A stretch of 64,000 bases of DNA from Umbilicaria muhlenbergii (Eukaryota; Ascomycota; Lecanoromycetes; Umbilicariales; Umbilicariaceae). The position numbers were made by a program, and so were the translations under genes. Of the stretch, positions 47,831-60,705 are shown in pieces. The notes below the pieces were generated by a model, which saw only the letters and a list, made by a program, of their open reading frames with translations, was not told the origin of the DNA and searched no databases. The stretch is from NCBI GenBank assembly GCA_000611775.1, contig KK106981.1, positions 8,727,431-8,791,430 of the forward strand, in the 5' to 3' direction. Each line of letters starts with the position of its first letter. Within the stretch, counting starts at the first letter, position 1.

Positions 47831-50640
47831 GCTCAGGTGACATTATTGAACCTGTCAACTTAACATCAATTAACTTGTTTAATTGATCACTACTTTCTTA
47901 CTACCTCCTTGAGACAGACAAACTGAATTCAGAAAAACTACTTGAGCTTAATGATAACATTATAACTCTGAGGCATCAGTTTCATTGATTTGTAGTCTTC
48001 AGAATTTCAAATGTGAGAATTTTAAGAGAGACTGATCATCTCTGCATGAAAATTGTTCATTGATACTACCCTTATGAGTCATCCCTTGAACCAACAGGAA
48101 GGTCAAGGTCAATTATTAAAAATCTTTAAGAAGCATCAATAATATTCATAAGCTTTATCAGAAGTTCATTCAGTCAAGAAACTTTAAAACTTAAGTTTTC
48201 TTCAAAGTGATTAATTAACTGTACTAGAGGCAGTCCTCTTCACATCATTTTTAGCAAATTTCATATAAGAACTTTTACCCTCAGAGAGACTTCTTACTTC
48301 ATTGCATTCTCTTAAGTGAATGACTTACCTCTGTTCAGTGTCTCATCAATAACAGAACTTTTCATCACATGAGCTTCAACAGAATCATCTTTTACTCAAG
48401 ATAAAGCTTTTATAAGCTTATCAGAAATTTCTTCAGAGTTTGCAACAGCAATCACTGAAGTATCTTAATCCTCAACAGCCTTTTCATCAGAAGAAGAAGC
48501 TCAGTTCATTATAAACTTCACATCAGTTGAAACATATCAACTTATCATCAACCTCCCCTCTGAAGAGTCCTCTGTGAAAGAAGAAATAATTCAATTGATT
48601 AAGATTGAAGAGGAAGTGCTGAAAGAAAAGAGTAAAAAGTTAAAACTAACTTCAATTCAGGTCAACAAATAAAGAGCATTCAGTCACAAAAGAATACTTG
48701 CAGAAAAAGAGTTAATCAATGTTCTTCTGAAGGAACAAGAATCATTGACATGAGAAAATATACTGACACAAGATCAGGCAGACGCTCAACAACAACTTAT
48801 ACACAAGATCAGAGATGAACATGATTAAAAGAAATTCACTCACAGAGACAATGAGAGGCGTGCTTAACATTCTGAGGAATGAAACCTTGAGAAGAAGTGA
48901 CATTTGCTAAAAGAAGAACATTTAAAGCTGAAACATCTGAAACAAGAATATCTGAAACAAGAACATTTACAACAAGAGTGTCTTAAATAAGAACATTTAA
49001 AGTTGAAATAAAGTAAACAACAATATCTCAAATGAGAACAATTCAAACAAGAACATTTAAAATAAGTATGTTTAAAGTTAAAACAAGTAGAATGAGAACA
49101 CTTAAATCTTAAACATCAGCTTAAGCAAATTCAGACACAAATCAGAATGATTAATTAAGATGAATCATTAAATACAGAAGCTTCTGAGTTCAGTTCATCA
49201 ACTCATAACTCACACATGTTCACAGCTTTTTCTTCAGAGCAAATTCAAGTTTTGTCTCAACTTTTCAATGAGAAGCTTCACTCAGTGCTTAACCTGCAAG
49301 GTTCATCAGGTTCTTCAGATGTGTTGAAATTAATAAATTTAACCTTGCATGTAGCAGCTTCTGTTAACTTTTAAGCTTTAAATCTTGATTTCTTTCATCC
49401 TGACATTTCAGAATCATATGAAACTGAAGATGTTATCTTCAACTTTAAAGAAATCATCTATCAAGAAGTTTACATTTTTATTAAATGAGTTGAAGATTAT
49501 GCCCTCCTTGTAAGAGAAGAGAAGGTGACAGAGAACTTGTTTACATGTTTTTAAGACAACATCTTGAACTGATATCTACAGGAACTCAATGACTTCACTT
49601 AATGAACTTTAAAAAACATGCCTCTTACAGAGTTCACTTCTAAATTAGCAAAATGCTTCAAGATGATGATGATGAAGGCCTTGAAACAGCTTAACAAGAA
49701 ACACTACTCTCTTTCAGATGCTCATAACAACAGGGAACCTCAAGACTATTTGCAAAACATGATGAGGTACACTCAAGCAGCAGGCATAATTAATCTTTTA
49801 ACTCAACTCACTTGAGCCTGACAAGGTTTAAACATCAAGCTTTAAACAGTCATGACAATACTTAAGTCAGGAATCATGCTTCAGGAGTTCTCTGAAGAAT
49901 TAAAAAATTGAAAGAAGATGTGAAATGCAATGAAGAAGCATAAATGAAATGTTATTAAATCAACAGAACATCAAGATCAAAATAATAAATCTTAAGATAA
50001 GTTAAACAACTTCATGAATCAAGGTCAAGTCAATGATAGAGAACAAGAAAGATACAAGAAAAGAAATAATAAATTAATGAATTAATCTTTTAATTAAAAT
50101 AAGTTTAACTTTTATAATAAAGGAGGACAAGAATATCAAGGATATTAAAAAAATTAAAACTTTCTTTATGATTCTCCTTATTCTTTTAAATCTTTTCAGA
50201 ACAACTGATTTTTCTATTAACATCTCAATCAGCTTCAATACCTTAATCAAGCTCAATTTCTTATTCAAACATCATTTCTTAATCAGTATCAGTTTTCACT
50301 TAATCAGTCTCTTTCATTTGCAATGAACAATGCTTACAATTCTTCACAGCAGAATCAAGAAGCTTCATCTGAATCTCAGTTGATGACTTAAGTTCAAGCA
50401 GAGTCATACTCTGAACAACTTCAGATCACTGCAGATATAACTGAAGCAGCTTTAAATTAATCTTATGAAAGATCAAATAATCAAGGGTTTTAAGAAAACT
50501 GAAACAATTATCAGAGTTAATGAAGTTATGATAACTGAAACAATTACAGCTTTTTTTAAATAATGTATCATGAGTATCCTGATGAGTCTTACCCTGAGGA
50601 TGGTTGAGAACTCAGCTATGACATATCAGAAGCTTATGAT
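47831..50640 (+). pseudogene. F gag remnant with coiled coil
   Basis: A long gag-like reading of about 2.8 kb. Features in order: serine/threonine-rich N-terminal part; a charged stretch (about 48540-48880); a coiled-coil repeat (48895-49110); a capsid-like region at about 49380-49830 including LNKKHYSLSDAHNNREPQDY; and a glutamine/asparagine/tyrosine-rich C-terminal part (about 50030-50640). Recognition as gag rests on position and the capsid-like block. Broken. Confidence 0.7.
48895..49110 (+). repeat. 15-bp tandem repeat in F gag (coiled-coil pentads)
   Basis: About 14 decayed units of CTGAAACAAGAACAT type, reading LKQEH repeats. Pentads of this composition predict a long charged helix. 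Confidence 0.8.
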
Positions 50641-50655
50641 TATCATGTATCTTAA

Positions 50656-51033
50656 ATGAATCAATTTAACAGTTCACTACAACTTAAAGATAATGAGAAT
50701 CAGGCCTCAACACTCAGTCAATCAAAGATGAAACACTTTAAAGGTCAGGAGAATAGACTGTCAGGACTTCAAGTGAACATGAATTATATTAAAATTTATT
50801 ATGTGAAAAGCCCTTCAAAGCCTACTATTTACACTTGTAGAAGATGTGCATTCATCTTTACCTTGAACAACAAGCTTCATCATCACGTGAGTAAATGTCA
50901 AGTCAAAGGAAAGAGGCTTTCAAGTACAATTATTCAAATGAACAGAGTCATTTCAAAAGACTTAATAAGAGCTGATACTATGAGGTTTTTTAAATTCATA
51001 AAGAAAAGATCAAAGATGAAGTCACTCACTTAA
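50656..51033 (+). pseudogene. F zinc-finger segment between gag and protease
   Basis: An open stretch of 125 residues. Residues 61-81 (50836-50898) read CRRCAFIFTLNNKLHHHVSKC, which has the spacing C-x2-C-x12-H-x3-C of a C2H2/C2HC finger, with an aromatic and a leucine in the expected positions. I recall related fingers with a 'NNKLH' core upstream of pol in ascomycete gypsy elements. It lies in line with F gag and protease, so it is part of F and not a host transcription factor. Probably binds nucleic acid in place of a zinc knuckle; that is an inference. Confidence 0.75.
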
Positions 51034-53862
51034 GGAGCAAACCTGATGATGAGTGAAAATACACTACTCAAGATTAACCTCTCAGTCATTGAGTCAGATG
51101 CCTTAAAGCTCACTGAAAATGAAATGACCTTCAACAAGTGACATTATGTCATCACATCAGCATTCTTCTCAATGAAAGGTCTTGTCATCCTGATTTGCAT
51201 AAACTTCAGTTGCATAATGTCATTGATAGATCAGTTCTTCCTTAAAGAAACTCTCTCTGAGATGAAAGTGCTTTGAGTAAATAAACTCATAAGCGTTCAC
51301 GGCATCAGCTCAACTCATTATGTCAGTGATGAATACATCATTCTTAATGTGTTCCTTGATGAAATGATAAATGACAAGCCATCAAAGGCACACATGAGAA
51401 GAAAAACTCATGTTGTAGATAACCTGAAGGTGAAGTTCTTGATGAGAATTAATATATTAATACCTGAAAGGATCTGTTTAAATTTATCTGAAGAAAAAAT
51501 GATAATCTGAAGCTGCTGAGATCTAGTTGCATCAATTCAAGTAACAGTGAAAGACAATATCAGAGTGTGACAGATTGTTAAAACAATGAAAAGATTAATC
51601 ATATCTTCAAGATTAACATACAAGGTCTCAGTGAAAGTTCATGATCATGCTTCATTTTCAGATAAAGACTTCCTCTTTGAACCTGATCTCAAGAAAGCAT
51701 ACACTCACATAGTAAACTTCAACATATCCTTTATATGCGTTCAAAACACTTCAAAGCAGGAGAGGATACTATCATGATGCACTCACATGAGAATCATTAC
51801 TGAATATAAGAAAGAAGAGTGTTATTCTGTCAACATGAAAGATCATTTCTTGACAGCAAAGTATACTCTGATCAAAGTAAACTTAAATAAGTCAGAGATT
51901 AAGCTTCTTAACAGAGTTACAGTTTATGAGGATGCTGAGGCAGTAATCATGCTGTCAAAAGTCATAAATGCTTTCTTTAAAATCTGAACTGATATTGAAA
52001 ATACTGTTAACATTTCATCAGAAGAGTACCTGTCAATACTTCTTACAATTAATTGAAATACATCTACTGCTGTTAAACTTTTTCATCATGTTTATCCAAC
52101 GGGTTCAAATGAATGAGCGGTTATAGATGAGGAGTTTAATAAAATGCATGAGCAAGAAAAAATGTCTTGATTTAATGAACTTACTCCCTTTAACTTCTCA
52201 GTCTTTGTGATATGAAAGACAGTGTTTTTCAGTTCAGAGAAGAAGTCTACAAGGAAAGAAAGAATAATCATCAACATTCATGATCTGAATAAGATAACAA
52301 CTACAGACGCCTACCTTATACTGTTACAAAGTGAAATCATATCAGCAGTACATGATTCAAAGTTCATAAGCATTATGAACTGCATCAGCTTCTTTCATCA
52401 ATGATCAGTAAAAAAAGAAGACTGACATAAGTTAATAATAATCTCTCATCAAGGCTCAGAGAGGTTTAACATAACAGTCATGAAGTTCAAGAATTCACCT
52501 TCTTATATACAGTGTAAAATGAATAATTTACTACACTCATTTAAATCCTTCTCTAAAGGCTACATAGATGATATAATGATTTACTTTTAAGAGTTAAAAG
52601 AACACACAGCTCACCTTTAAGTAATACTGAAGTTATTTCAAGACATGAGGATAAGCTTAAAAGGAATAAAGTTCTTCATAAAATACCTCAGTGTGACTTT
52701 GCTAGAATAAAGGGTTGATGAATTCAATTATTTTATCATGAAGAAGAAGATAACAGCTCTGAAAAACCTGAAGTTCTCTGAGACTCTCAATTCATTGAAA
52801 ATCTACTTAAGCTTGACTGAATGACTTCAGCAATACATAGTGTACTACACTCAGATAGTAGAATCTCTTCAACATCAGAAGACAGAACTCCTCAAACACT
52901 GCTTAATTAAAAATGATCATGACTGAAGAGCTTATACAAAGAAGATTAATTTTACTTCAACAGTCACAGAAAGAGAATCCTTCAAGCTTTTATAAAAATG
53001 CTTTAAAAAGTCAACCTTTCTCATCTTTTTCAATCAGTTAAGGCAACTATACATCAACTTAAACAGCTTTAAGCAGTGAGGGTTTGATATAATGATATAT
53101 CACATTAAAGGAGATCCTTTGAGAAATAACTTTTTTAAAAAGAGCATTGAACTGATGATGTTCTTATTTAAGTTATTAAATAACACAGAGAGGAGCTACT
53201 GACTTACAGAACTGAAAGTAACAGCTTTAATATAAACATTTTAAAAAATAAGGCACATAGTGAAGAGCTGCATCAAACTCATCATAATTTACACTGATCA
53301 CTCAGTGATTATCTTCATAACAAAGCAAATGATCTTGTTTTTCTCATCTACAGACAAAGTCAATCTACACTTAATGAAAGCATCTTAATACATGTCAACT
53401 TTCAACCTAGACATTAGGTTCTGATCAGGGAAGCAGCATATTATATTAAATGTGTTATTCAAGCTCTTAAGCAAGACTGCTGATGAGCAGATTGAAACAT
53501 CATCAGATGAGAGCACTCTTGATGAAGTGTTCATCTTTCAAGTAAGCTTGATGAAATTGTCACAGAACTATCAGGTCAAGCTGAAGAAAATGTATAAAAA
53601 ATAATAATGAAGCAAGATACTGAGTGTGTTGAAGAAGCACACTGAGAATCAAAAGAAAACAGCAGAGTCAGAGTCTTCAAAAAATATTCAATTTCATTGA
53701 ATTGACAGGTTAATCTACTATCAGGAACTTAATGAGAGAAGATGATTATACATTTCAAAGACACTGAAGAAGAAGATCTTTGAGTTAACACATGATGACA
53801 ATCATCACTGTGAATTTCATTGAGCATATGATGCAGTGATGAACAACCTCTACCTAAGAAAG
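51034..53862 (+). pseudogene. F protease, RT, RNase H and start of integrase
   Basis: Protease-like region at about 51050-52000. RT from about 52110 includes STRKERIIINIHDLNKITTT, EIISAVHDSKFISIMNCISF and the strand GYIDDIMIYF near 52560-52590. RNase H at about 53050-53420 includes LIIIYTDHSVIIFIT. Integrase N-terminus at about 53720-53850 includes the H2C2-type stretch ELTHDDNHHCEFH. Cut by D-fwd at 53863. Broken. Confidence 0.82.
53858..53862. repeat. Target-site duplication of D-fwd, left copy (GAAAG)
   Basis: GAAAG recurs at 60701-60705 after the second LTR; F integrase sequence continues across. Confidence 0.88.
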
Positions 53863-54090
53863 TGTCATGAGTTAGTGACAATCTGAGACTCACGTAGAGC
53901 ATGCGCTCTACAAGTGACTTGACAGCATTAATGAGTCACATGAAAACTCTGCACTGCTTGATCTCATCTTCATTCCTTAGTTATTAGTTTTATATAGTTA
54001 GGATCATATAACCTCTATACATTTATATCTCATGCTGTCATGAACCTTGATTATACTTTCCTTTCTAGTAAGGAACATTATAATCTGACA
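53863..54090 (+). repeat. D-fwd 5' LTR
   Basis: 228 bp, TGTCATGAGTTAGTGAC to TTATAATCTGACA. Confidence 0.9.
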
Positions 54091-55380
54091 GTTTTAATAA
54101 CTCTACCTTTCAAAGAGTGATGGCCTGAGATAAAATGCAGACTTGAAACCAACTACGTTAAACTTCTGAAGCAGAATGAGACATGATGATGAAGAATCAG
54201 CAAAATGATTATGAAATGTCACTCATTTCCTCTGACATCAGTGAAGTGAACCTCATGAGTGGAGGATCCTCAGGTGAAATGATGTGCAACATTAATGATG
54301 AGATCATGCAAGTGAGATGACAGTGAGATGAACTTCTTAAGTAACAAGAGCTGCAGCAGCTCTGAATGAAAGTTCTGACATTAAAAATCAACCTACTCAA
54401 AGACCCTGCTACTCATGTTGATACCTCAGCTGAGAGATTCCTTGACTTTATGAATGCTGAGTTCATAATGAGCAAGCGCCGCGCTGATGAAATGCTGTCA
54501 ATATGAAATGTATGATCAAGGATTCAGGCAAAGGAGTTGTTGTTATATCATGACAAGAACATGAAAGAGCACCTGAATTGAATATGAGATGTAAAAAATA
54601 CCTTTCATTTTAACTCAGCTGATTTCCCTCATGAGGAGGATAAGATGATTTATGTCATGCAATACTTAAAGGGTGAATCAAAGGAGGCGTGACTGTGAGA
54701 TGATGAGATTAAAGATTATTTCACTGTTACCTGAGATGATTTTATGAAATTTCTGCTCAACATTATTGAGGACCCTGTGAATCATCAGCTTCATATCACT
54801 CAGCTGTATAATGATGCTGTTCAATTACCTCATCAATCAGTTCAAGCTTTCAATAACTATTTAAGCACCTTGAAAGCTCAGTTACCTCTCTACAGTGAAG
54901 AGCACATGAGGACTCACTTCTTCACAAAATTGAAGCCTGAGGTTCATGCAGCCTTGATGAATTATCAGGACCTACTCACAACTCAAAAGAAAATCATCAC
55001 CTTGACTGCACGCCTGAAGAATAATCTACATTTGAGAGGCGTCATGAAATTGAAAGTAAATTTTAATACAACAGTTACCCTCAGCTGCAAACCTGAGTCA
55101 CTGTTGAAGCCTGCTGAGAATAAGGATCATAAGCTCAGTGAGGGCAAAATGAAGAGCAAGTAAGATAATAAACATGAAAGCAGATCAATGAAGGCTCCTG
55201 AAATAAAGAACTTATCACATGTGACTTGTTGAAATTGCAATCAGAAGAGACATTATTCCTCTGATTATTCACAGCCTGTGAAAAACTCAGACTTGAATAA
55301 GACCTCAGTTGCAGCTGTTTCAGGATCAAAAAATGAAAACACTTCAGTGAAGGCTTCATGCTGCTGAAGCACTGAACAAA
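54091..55380 (+). pseudogene. D-fwd gag with zinc knuckle
   Basis: The leader is followed by gag from about 54190. A capsid-like block at 54744-55163 contains DDFMKFLLNIIEDPVNHQ and HQSVQAFNNYLSTLKAQL, matching the Ty3-type retrotransposon gag pattern. The zinc-knuckle region at about 55220-55275 reads CNQKRHYSSD in context. Broken. Confidence 0.82.
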
Positions 55381-57260
55381 AGTAGCCTCAGAGTTTAATT
55401 TAATTGTTGATGAACAAGTTCTTCACAATGATGATGTCATACTCATGCAAGCCTTATTGAACACAGGAGCTGAAGTCAATGTGATTTCACAACATTTCAT
55501 TATTGAGCATCAATTGACTCATATGAAGGGCTTGTTACCTCAACCTTAATTCTTGAATGATCAGAAGGCTTACTGCTTAAATGATTATCATGTGAATTAT
55601 CAGCTTACTGACAGTTGAGGACAATCTAATGAATGTGAACATGTATTATAAACATTGAATAAGTCAGGATCACCACTTATCCTTGAACTCTTAACATTGA
55701 AGACTGAACATGTGAAAATTGACTGCAGAATGAAGGAGTGATGCTTCAAAATTAAGAAGCAGACTATAAAGTTACAGTCACCTGATGAATTCACAAGAGA
55801 GATTAAAAATCACTCTGCTGTTTACATCATGATATGAGTCAGTCTGAGTGATGACGCTGCATCAAAGATGAGAATAAAAAGCACTGAAATAACAAAAGCT
55901 ATACCTGAGAAATACACTGATTATGAAAATGTGTTCTCAAAAAAGAATGCTGACCTCATTTCACCTCAAAAGATCAATGATCATGCAATTGACCTGAAAA
56001 ACACAGATTCATCTTATGACCCTTTGTATAACCTCTTCAATACTGAGATAAAAGTGTTAAAAGAATATTTAAATGACAACTTAAAAAAAGGTTGAATCAG
56101 ACATTTCATGAGCACTGCAGAAGCACTCATCCTTTTTGTTTCAAAGAAAGATGAAGGACTGCAATTATGAATTAATTAAAAAGAGTTGAATAAGATGATC
56201 ATCAAGAACAGGCACCTGTTACCTCTTATAAGTGAAATGTTGAATCAGCTTAATGAAGTCAAGCTATTTATGAAGATAAATTTAAAGAACACATATCACT
56301 GTATCTGCATAAAGAAGGGTGATGAGTGAAAAAAAATGTTTCACAAACATTACAGTCACTTTGAGTATATGATCATGTCTTTCAGATTGACAAATGCAAC
56401 AGCTATGTTTCAGGCTTACATCAATCAAGCACTGACAGAGCTTGTGAATGTCTTTTGTGTTGTATATATAAATGACATACTTATATAATCAGAATCAAAA
56501 GAAAAACAATGAGAGCATGTTAAGCAGATGTTAAACTGACTAAAATGATTTCAACTTTATGAAAACCCTAAGAAGTGTGAATTCTTCATTATCAAGGTGA
56601 AATTCCTAGGGTTTATTATCACAACTGAAGGCGTAGTGATGAATTCATGATGAGTGAACATCATACAGAACTGATCAGTATTAAAAACTTTTCAAGAAGT
56701 ACAAGTCTTCCTGAGCTTTGTGAACTTTTATAGACACTTTATTAAGTGCTATTCACAAGTTGCAGCCCCCTTGACAAATCTTATGAAAGGTAGCAAGGAT
56801 GAAAAGAAGTTTAAGTCTTTTGAATTCTTACATGATGCAAAGAAGGTGTTTAACCACCTCTGTGAGGCCTTTATGACAGCATTTATCCTGGTTCACTTTG
56901 ATCTGAAGTTACAGATACAGATGAAAACTGATGCATTAATCATTAAGCTCACTGACATCCTGTCTCAGCTGTTGAATAACAGGAAGTGACATTCAGTTGT
57001 GTTTTAATTGAGAAAGCTGTCTCCTTCAGAGATCTGATATGAAACTCATGATCAGAAGCTTCTTGTCATCATTATGATGTTTAAACACTGACGACACTAC
57101 CTTGAAGGCAGTTGTCATATCATAGAGGTATTGACTGATCATAACAATTTATGAGGATTTATGAACGTGAAGGAATTGAATGACAGGCAAGCATGATGAG
57201 CAATGAAGTTCACTGCTTTTGATTTCAATATTCTGCATCAGTCTGAAAAGATCAACCCTG
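55381..57260 (+). pseudogene. D-fwd protease, RT and RNase H
   Basis: Protease at about 55390-55640 includes ALLNTGAEVNVISQHF, the retropepsin flap/active-strand pattern. Pre-RT at 55868-56095 includes IPEKYTDYENVFSKKNADL. RT at about 56110-56620 includes ALILFVSKKDEGL. RNase H at about 56720-57240 includes LVHFDLKLQIQMKTDA. Broken. Confidence 0.87.
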
Positions 57261-59060
57261 CTGATGCATCATAAAGGAAATCAGACTACAGGGATGTCAA
57301 AGAGGTGAGTGAAATTATGAAGAAATTACTCTCAACACTTCAGAGAAAGTTAATCACTCTTGTGAACATATTCTCACTCAGATATGCCCCTATTGTGAGG
57401 CAGCTGCTCACAGAGGTGAGGAGAATGACTGAGATTAAAGACCTCAAACTTCAAAAAGAATGCTGAAGGAGTGACAGCAAAATGCCTGCTCATGATGATT
57501 ATGATATAATTATGAAACAGCTTAACCCTGTCACTGAAACTGTTGATTGCAAATAACTCATTTCACATGTGATGATAAGAGATCTTGTCATTCATGAAAC
57601 AGCTGATGAAAGCCTGAGTTTACCCTTAAGGGATTTGATTCAAACTCTACAAAATGATGATTCATTTGTAGAAGTGACATGCAATGCTGATTGTACATCA
57701 GTGAAGTGCAAGGCTAAAGCTGAAAGTTCCTGAAGGTTTGACTTCAAAGGCCTTTTATTTCATGAGGAATAAATATACATTCTGAAAGAAGAGTCTGTAA
57801 GGGCAGAGATCTTAAAATGTCATCATGATGATGCCTTGACAGAGCATTTCAGGGTAGAAAGAACTCTTGAATTGATTAACTGCAAATATTATTAAATTGA
57901 TATGAGTCAAGATGTTAAAGATTATGTTGCATCATGTGACATCTGTCAAAGGGTGAAAGTGCTTAGACATCATCTCTATGATGAGCTACAGGTGTTGCCT
58001 CAGTCAGAAGGATCATGACAGCAAGTCATAATGAATTTTATCACTGACTTGCTGTTAAGTAAGTGCAAGGGTTGCATCTATGATGTGATCTTAATGATTA
58101 TGAATCAGTACACAAAAATGGCTCAATACATTCAAATCATGAAAATGATTACAGCAACAGAGTTGACTGACTTGTTTTATGAGGAAATAATATGTTGATT
58201 CAATGTACTGAAAGGGGTTGTCTCTGATTAAGAATCAGTTTTCACAAGCGCTTTCTGATCAGAAATGTGCTATTATTTAAGAATGAGGCATCAGCTAAGC
58301 ACTGCCTTTCACTCACAAACAGATGAACAGACAGAATGATAAAATTAAACTTTAAAACACTACCTTCACTGTTATTACTCAGATGAACAAGACAACTGAA
58401 TGAACCTTTTACCTCTGACAGAATTCACTTACAATAACAGAATGCAAACATTAATAGAATGCAACTCTTTTTATGTCATGTATGCTTATCATTCAGAAGT
58501 AAGATTTGAAGTTAAAAATGACTTCAGGAAAAAGAAGATACCTGCAGTTAAAGATCAGGTGAAATGATTTCATGACATATAAAAAGTGCTGTCACAATGA
58601 TGAGAAAATGTAGTTAATTTTCAGGCAAAATATTATGATGTCAAACATAAACTCAAGACCTATAATGTGAGAGACTTGATAATGTTATTCATGAAGAACT
58701 TACAACAGAAGCGCATGAGCAGGAAACTGTATCACAAATTCATTAAATCATTTCAAATTGAAGACTTAATAGAGAAGCAGGCCTACAAGTTAACTTTAAA
58801 ACTAAATTATCAAATTCATAATGTCTTTCATGTCTTTTACCTGAAGTCATATCAGTGCAGAGCTGATGATGACTTAAAATCATTGCTGTCAACTAAAAAG
58901 CTAATTGATGATGAAGAAGAATATGAAGTAAAAGAGATTTTAAAAAAAAAAAAATACAGAAATAAAATACTGTACAAAGTGAAATGAAAGGGTTGAACAG
59001 AAGAATATAATCAATGAGTGTAAAAAAAGAACTTAAAAGGTGTGCAAGAAATGAATGCAA
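57261..59060 (+). pseudogene. D-fwd integrase and chromodomain
   Basis: The integrase N-terminal zinc-binding region at about 57810-57950 includes CDICQRVK. The core at about 58000-58500 includes MNFITDLLLSKCKGCIYDVI. The C-terminal domain at 58667-58850 ends in NVFHVFYLKSY. The chromodomain at about 58915-59040 includes YEVKEILKKKKYRNKILYKV, closely resembling chromovirus chromodomains. Broken. Confidence 0.88.
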
Positions 59061-60458
59061 CCTTAAACAATAAATTAAAAGAGTGTAGAAAGAAGTGATT
59101 TAAAAAGAATTAATTAACATCATAAAAACACTCTTTCCTGATTTTCCTCAAGAGGTTTTACAGGTTTTATTAAGACCTTATAAATGATTTAAAACAAGAG
59201 TCAAGAATGACAAGTTCAATAAAAAAAATGAATCATCAACAAGACACATGAAAAACAAAATATTATTAAAAAAATAACAGCATACCTGAACAGGGTCAAA
59301 GGAAAAAAAAATTATCATACAAGATCAACAAAAAACTGACAAAACATTATTTACTCATCTTCATCATAATTGTAATTCTTATAATCTTCATCATACTCCT
59401 CTGATTCCTAAAACCACTCTGACTAAAAAGGAGAGAAATCTCAGTAATAATCATCATCATAATAATAAACAATGACAGGCAAAAACTTTTAAAATAAAAT
59501 GCAAATTAGCTGTTCATAATCATCATGTCAGAGGTGAAGAGAAGGGGATCAAACTGAATATTACATGATATTCAGGATATCTTTAAGTGCATTGTTGATG
59601 CATTTGATCTGCTCAAGAAGCAGGAGATTAACCTCAAAAACAGACTTAAATTTAAAAAACTTCTGATGACAGCTGAAAACAAAAAGATGTGCTGTAATCT
59701 ACTTATTATAACACTTTTGACACGCCTTGAGAGAAGTCAGGAGAGCAGATGAAGGAGTGTTAATATTAACTCTGTTGATCAAGTGAATTAATGTGTTTAA
59801 CTTGCAGATGAACCGCGCAGGGACCTTAAATCATCAGTGAGGTACAACAGATGAGCATGTTAAACTTATTAAAAGACAAGCTTTGTGAAGGTTTGCACAG
59901 TATGAACACTTAACATTCACATGAGTATAACAAACCTGAGTGATATCTTCAGTGAAACAGTGACTGCATCAGAGGCAAAATGATTCAATGAGGTGTGCAT
60001 GAGGTCCTGTGAAGCACTTGACAATGAGTGAGCGCTATATGATGTCATGCATTAATCATGCATGTGCAGAGCCTGTTTCTCTGACTTACAGGCATAATGA
60101 CTGATGTTGTGATGATGAAGATGATGCATCTTGAGGGTGTGTTGATGATGTTATGATGATGAGTCACTGCTCTGACAAAAGTTGATGACAGAAGGCTGAG
60201 GAGTTGACAGTATTTATATTCTGAAGCTCTTATTATGATATCATCACTCAAGCCTTGATTACACTATCATAGCACTGTCATGTTTACACTGTTGTGACTT
60301 CACTCTCACCTCTTCACTCCTCAGGGTTTTCACTGTCACATGACAAGCTCATCTCATTATCATCTCACTTAATCAGTGTTGATGCTGCATCACTGATTCA
60401 ACTGTTAATTGAGTCTTTTAACAGTCACTCACCTTTCTGCGCTGAAGGGCTGCTGCAT
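59061..60458 (-). pseudogene. D-fwd 3' accessory region, antisense, Zn2Cys6-like cysteines
   Basis: Between chromodomain and polypurine tract. On the minus strand a single frame at about 59876-59968 reads CSHCFTEDITQVC, six residues, then KCSYCANLHKAC. The spacing C-x2-C-x8-C-x7-C-x2-C-x6-C is close to the fungal Zn2Cys6 binuclear cluster (C-x2-C-x6-C-x5-12-C-x2-C-x6-8-C). Upstream (60045-60251) and acidic downstream stretches (about 59340-59410, many D, E and Y) also read on the minus strand. An accessory antisense gene is the best explanation; function unproven. Decayed. Confidence 0.55.
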
Positions 60459-60472
60459 AGAGGGGAGGCAAT

Positions 60473-60700
60473 TATCACAGGTTAATGACAATCTGAGACT
60501 CATGTAGAGCATGCGCCCTACAAGTGACTTGACAGTGTTAATGAGTCACATGAAAACTCTGCACTGCTCAATCTCACCTTCATTTCTTAGTTATTAGTTT
60601 TATATAATTAGGATTATATAACCTCTATACATTTATATCTCATGCTGTCATGAACCTTGACTATACTTCCCTTTCTAGTAAGGAATGTTATAATCTGACA
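60473..60700 (+). repeat. D-fwd 3' LTR
   Basis: 228 bp, TATCACAGGTTAATGAC to TTATAATCTGACA, followed by GAAAG. Confidence 0.9.
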
Positions 60701-60705
60701 GAAAG

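Larger units (their letters stand above)
53863..60700 (+). mobile_element. D-fwd: family D chromovirus fossil inserted in F
   Basis: 6838 bp, two 228-bp LTRs (53863-54090, 60473-60700), ends TGTCA and TGACA, perfect GAAAG duplications. Order: gag, zinc knuckle, protease, RT, RNase H, integrase, chromodomain, then a 1.3-kb segment with antisense reading, then a polypurine tract at 60459-60471. The LTRs differ at about 19 of 228 sites by hand, all transitions. The same family as D-rev. Complete in layout, broken many times. Confidence 0.92.

Noticed and set aside
50656-51033. Host zinc-finger transcription factor gene
   Set aside because: It lies in order between F gag and protease and shares their orientation and composition.
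53871-53880. D-fwd LTR starting at the shared TGACAATCTG
   Set aside because: This start gives no target duplication and does not abut the polypurine tract; starting at 53863 and 60473 gives TGTCA/TGACA ends, equal lengths and GAAAG duplications.
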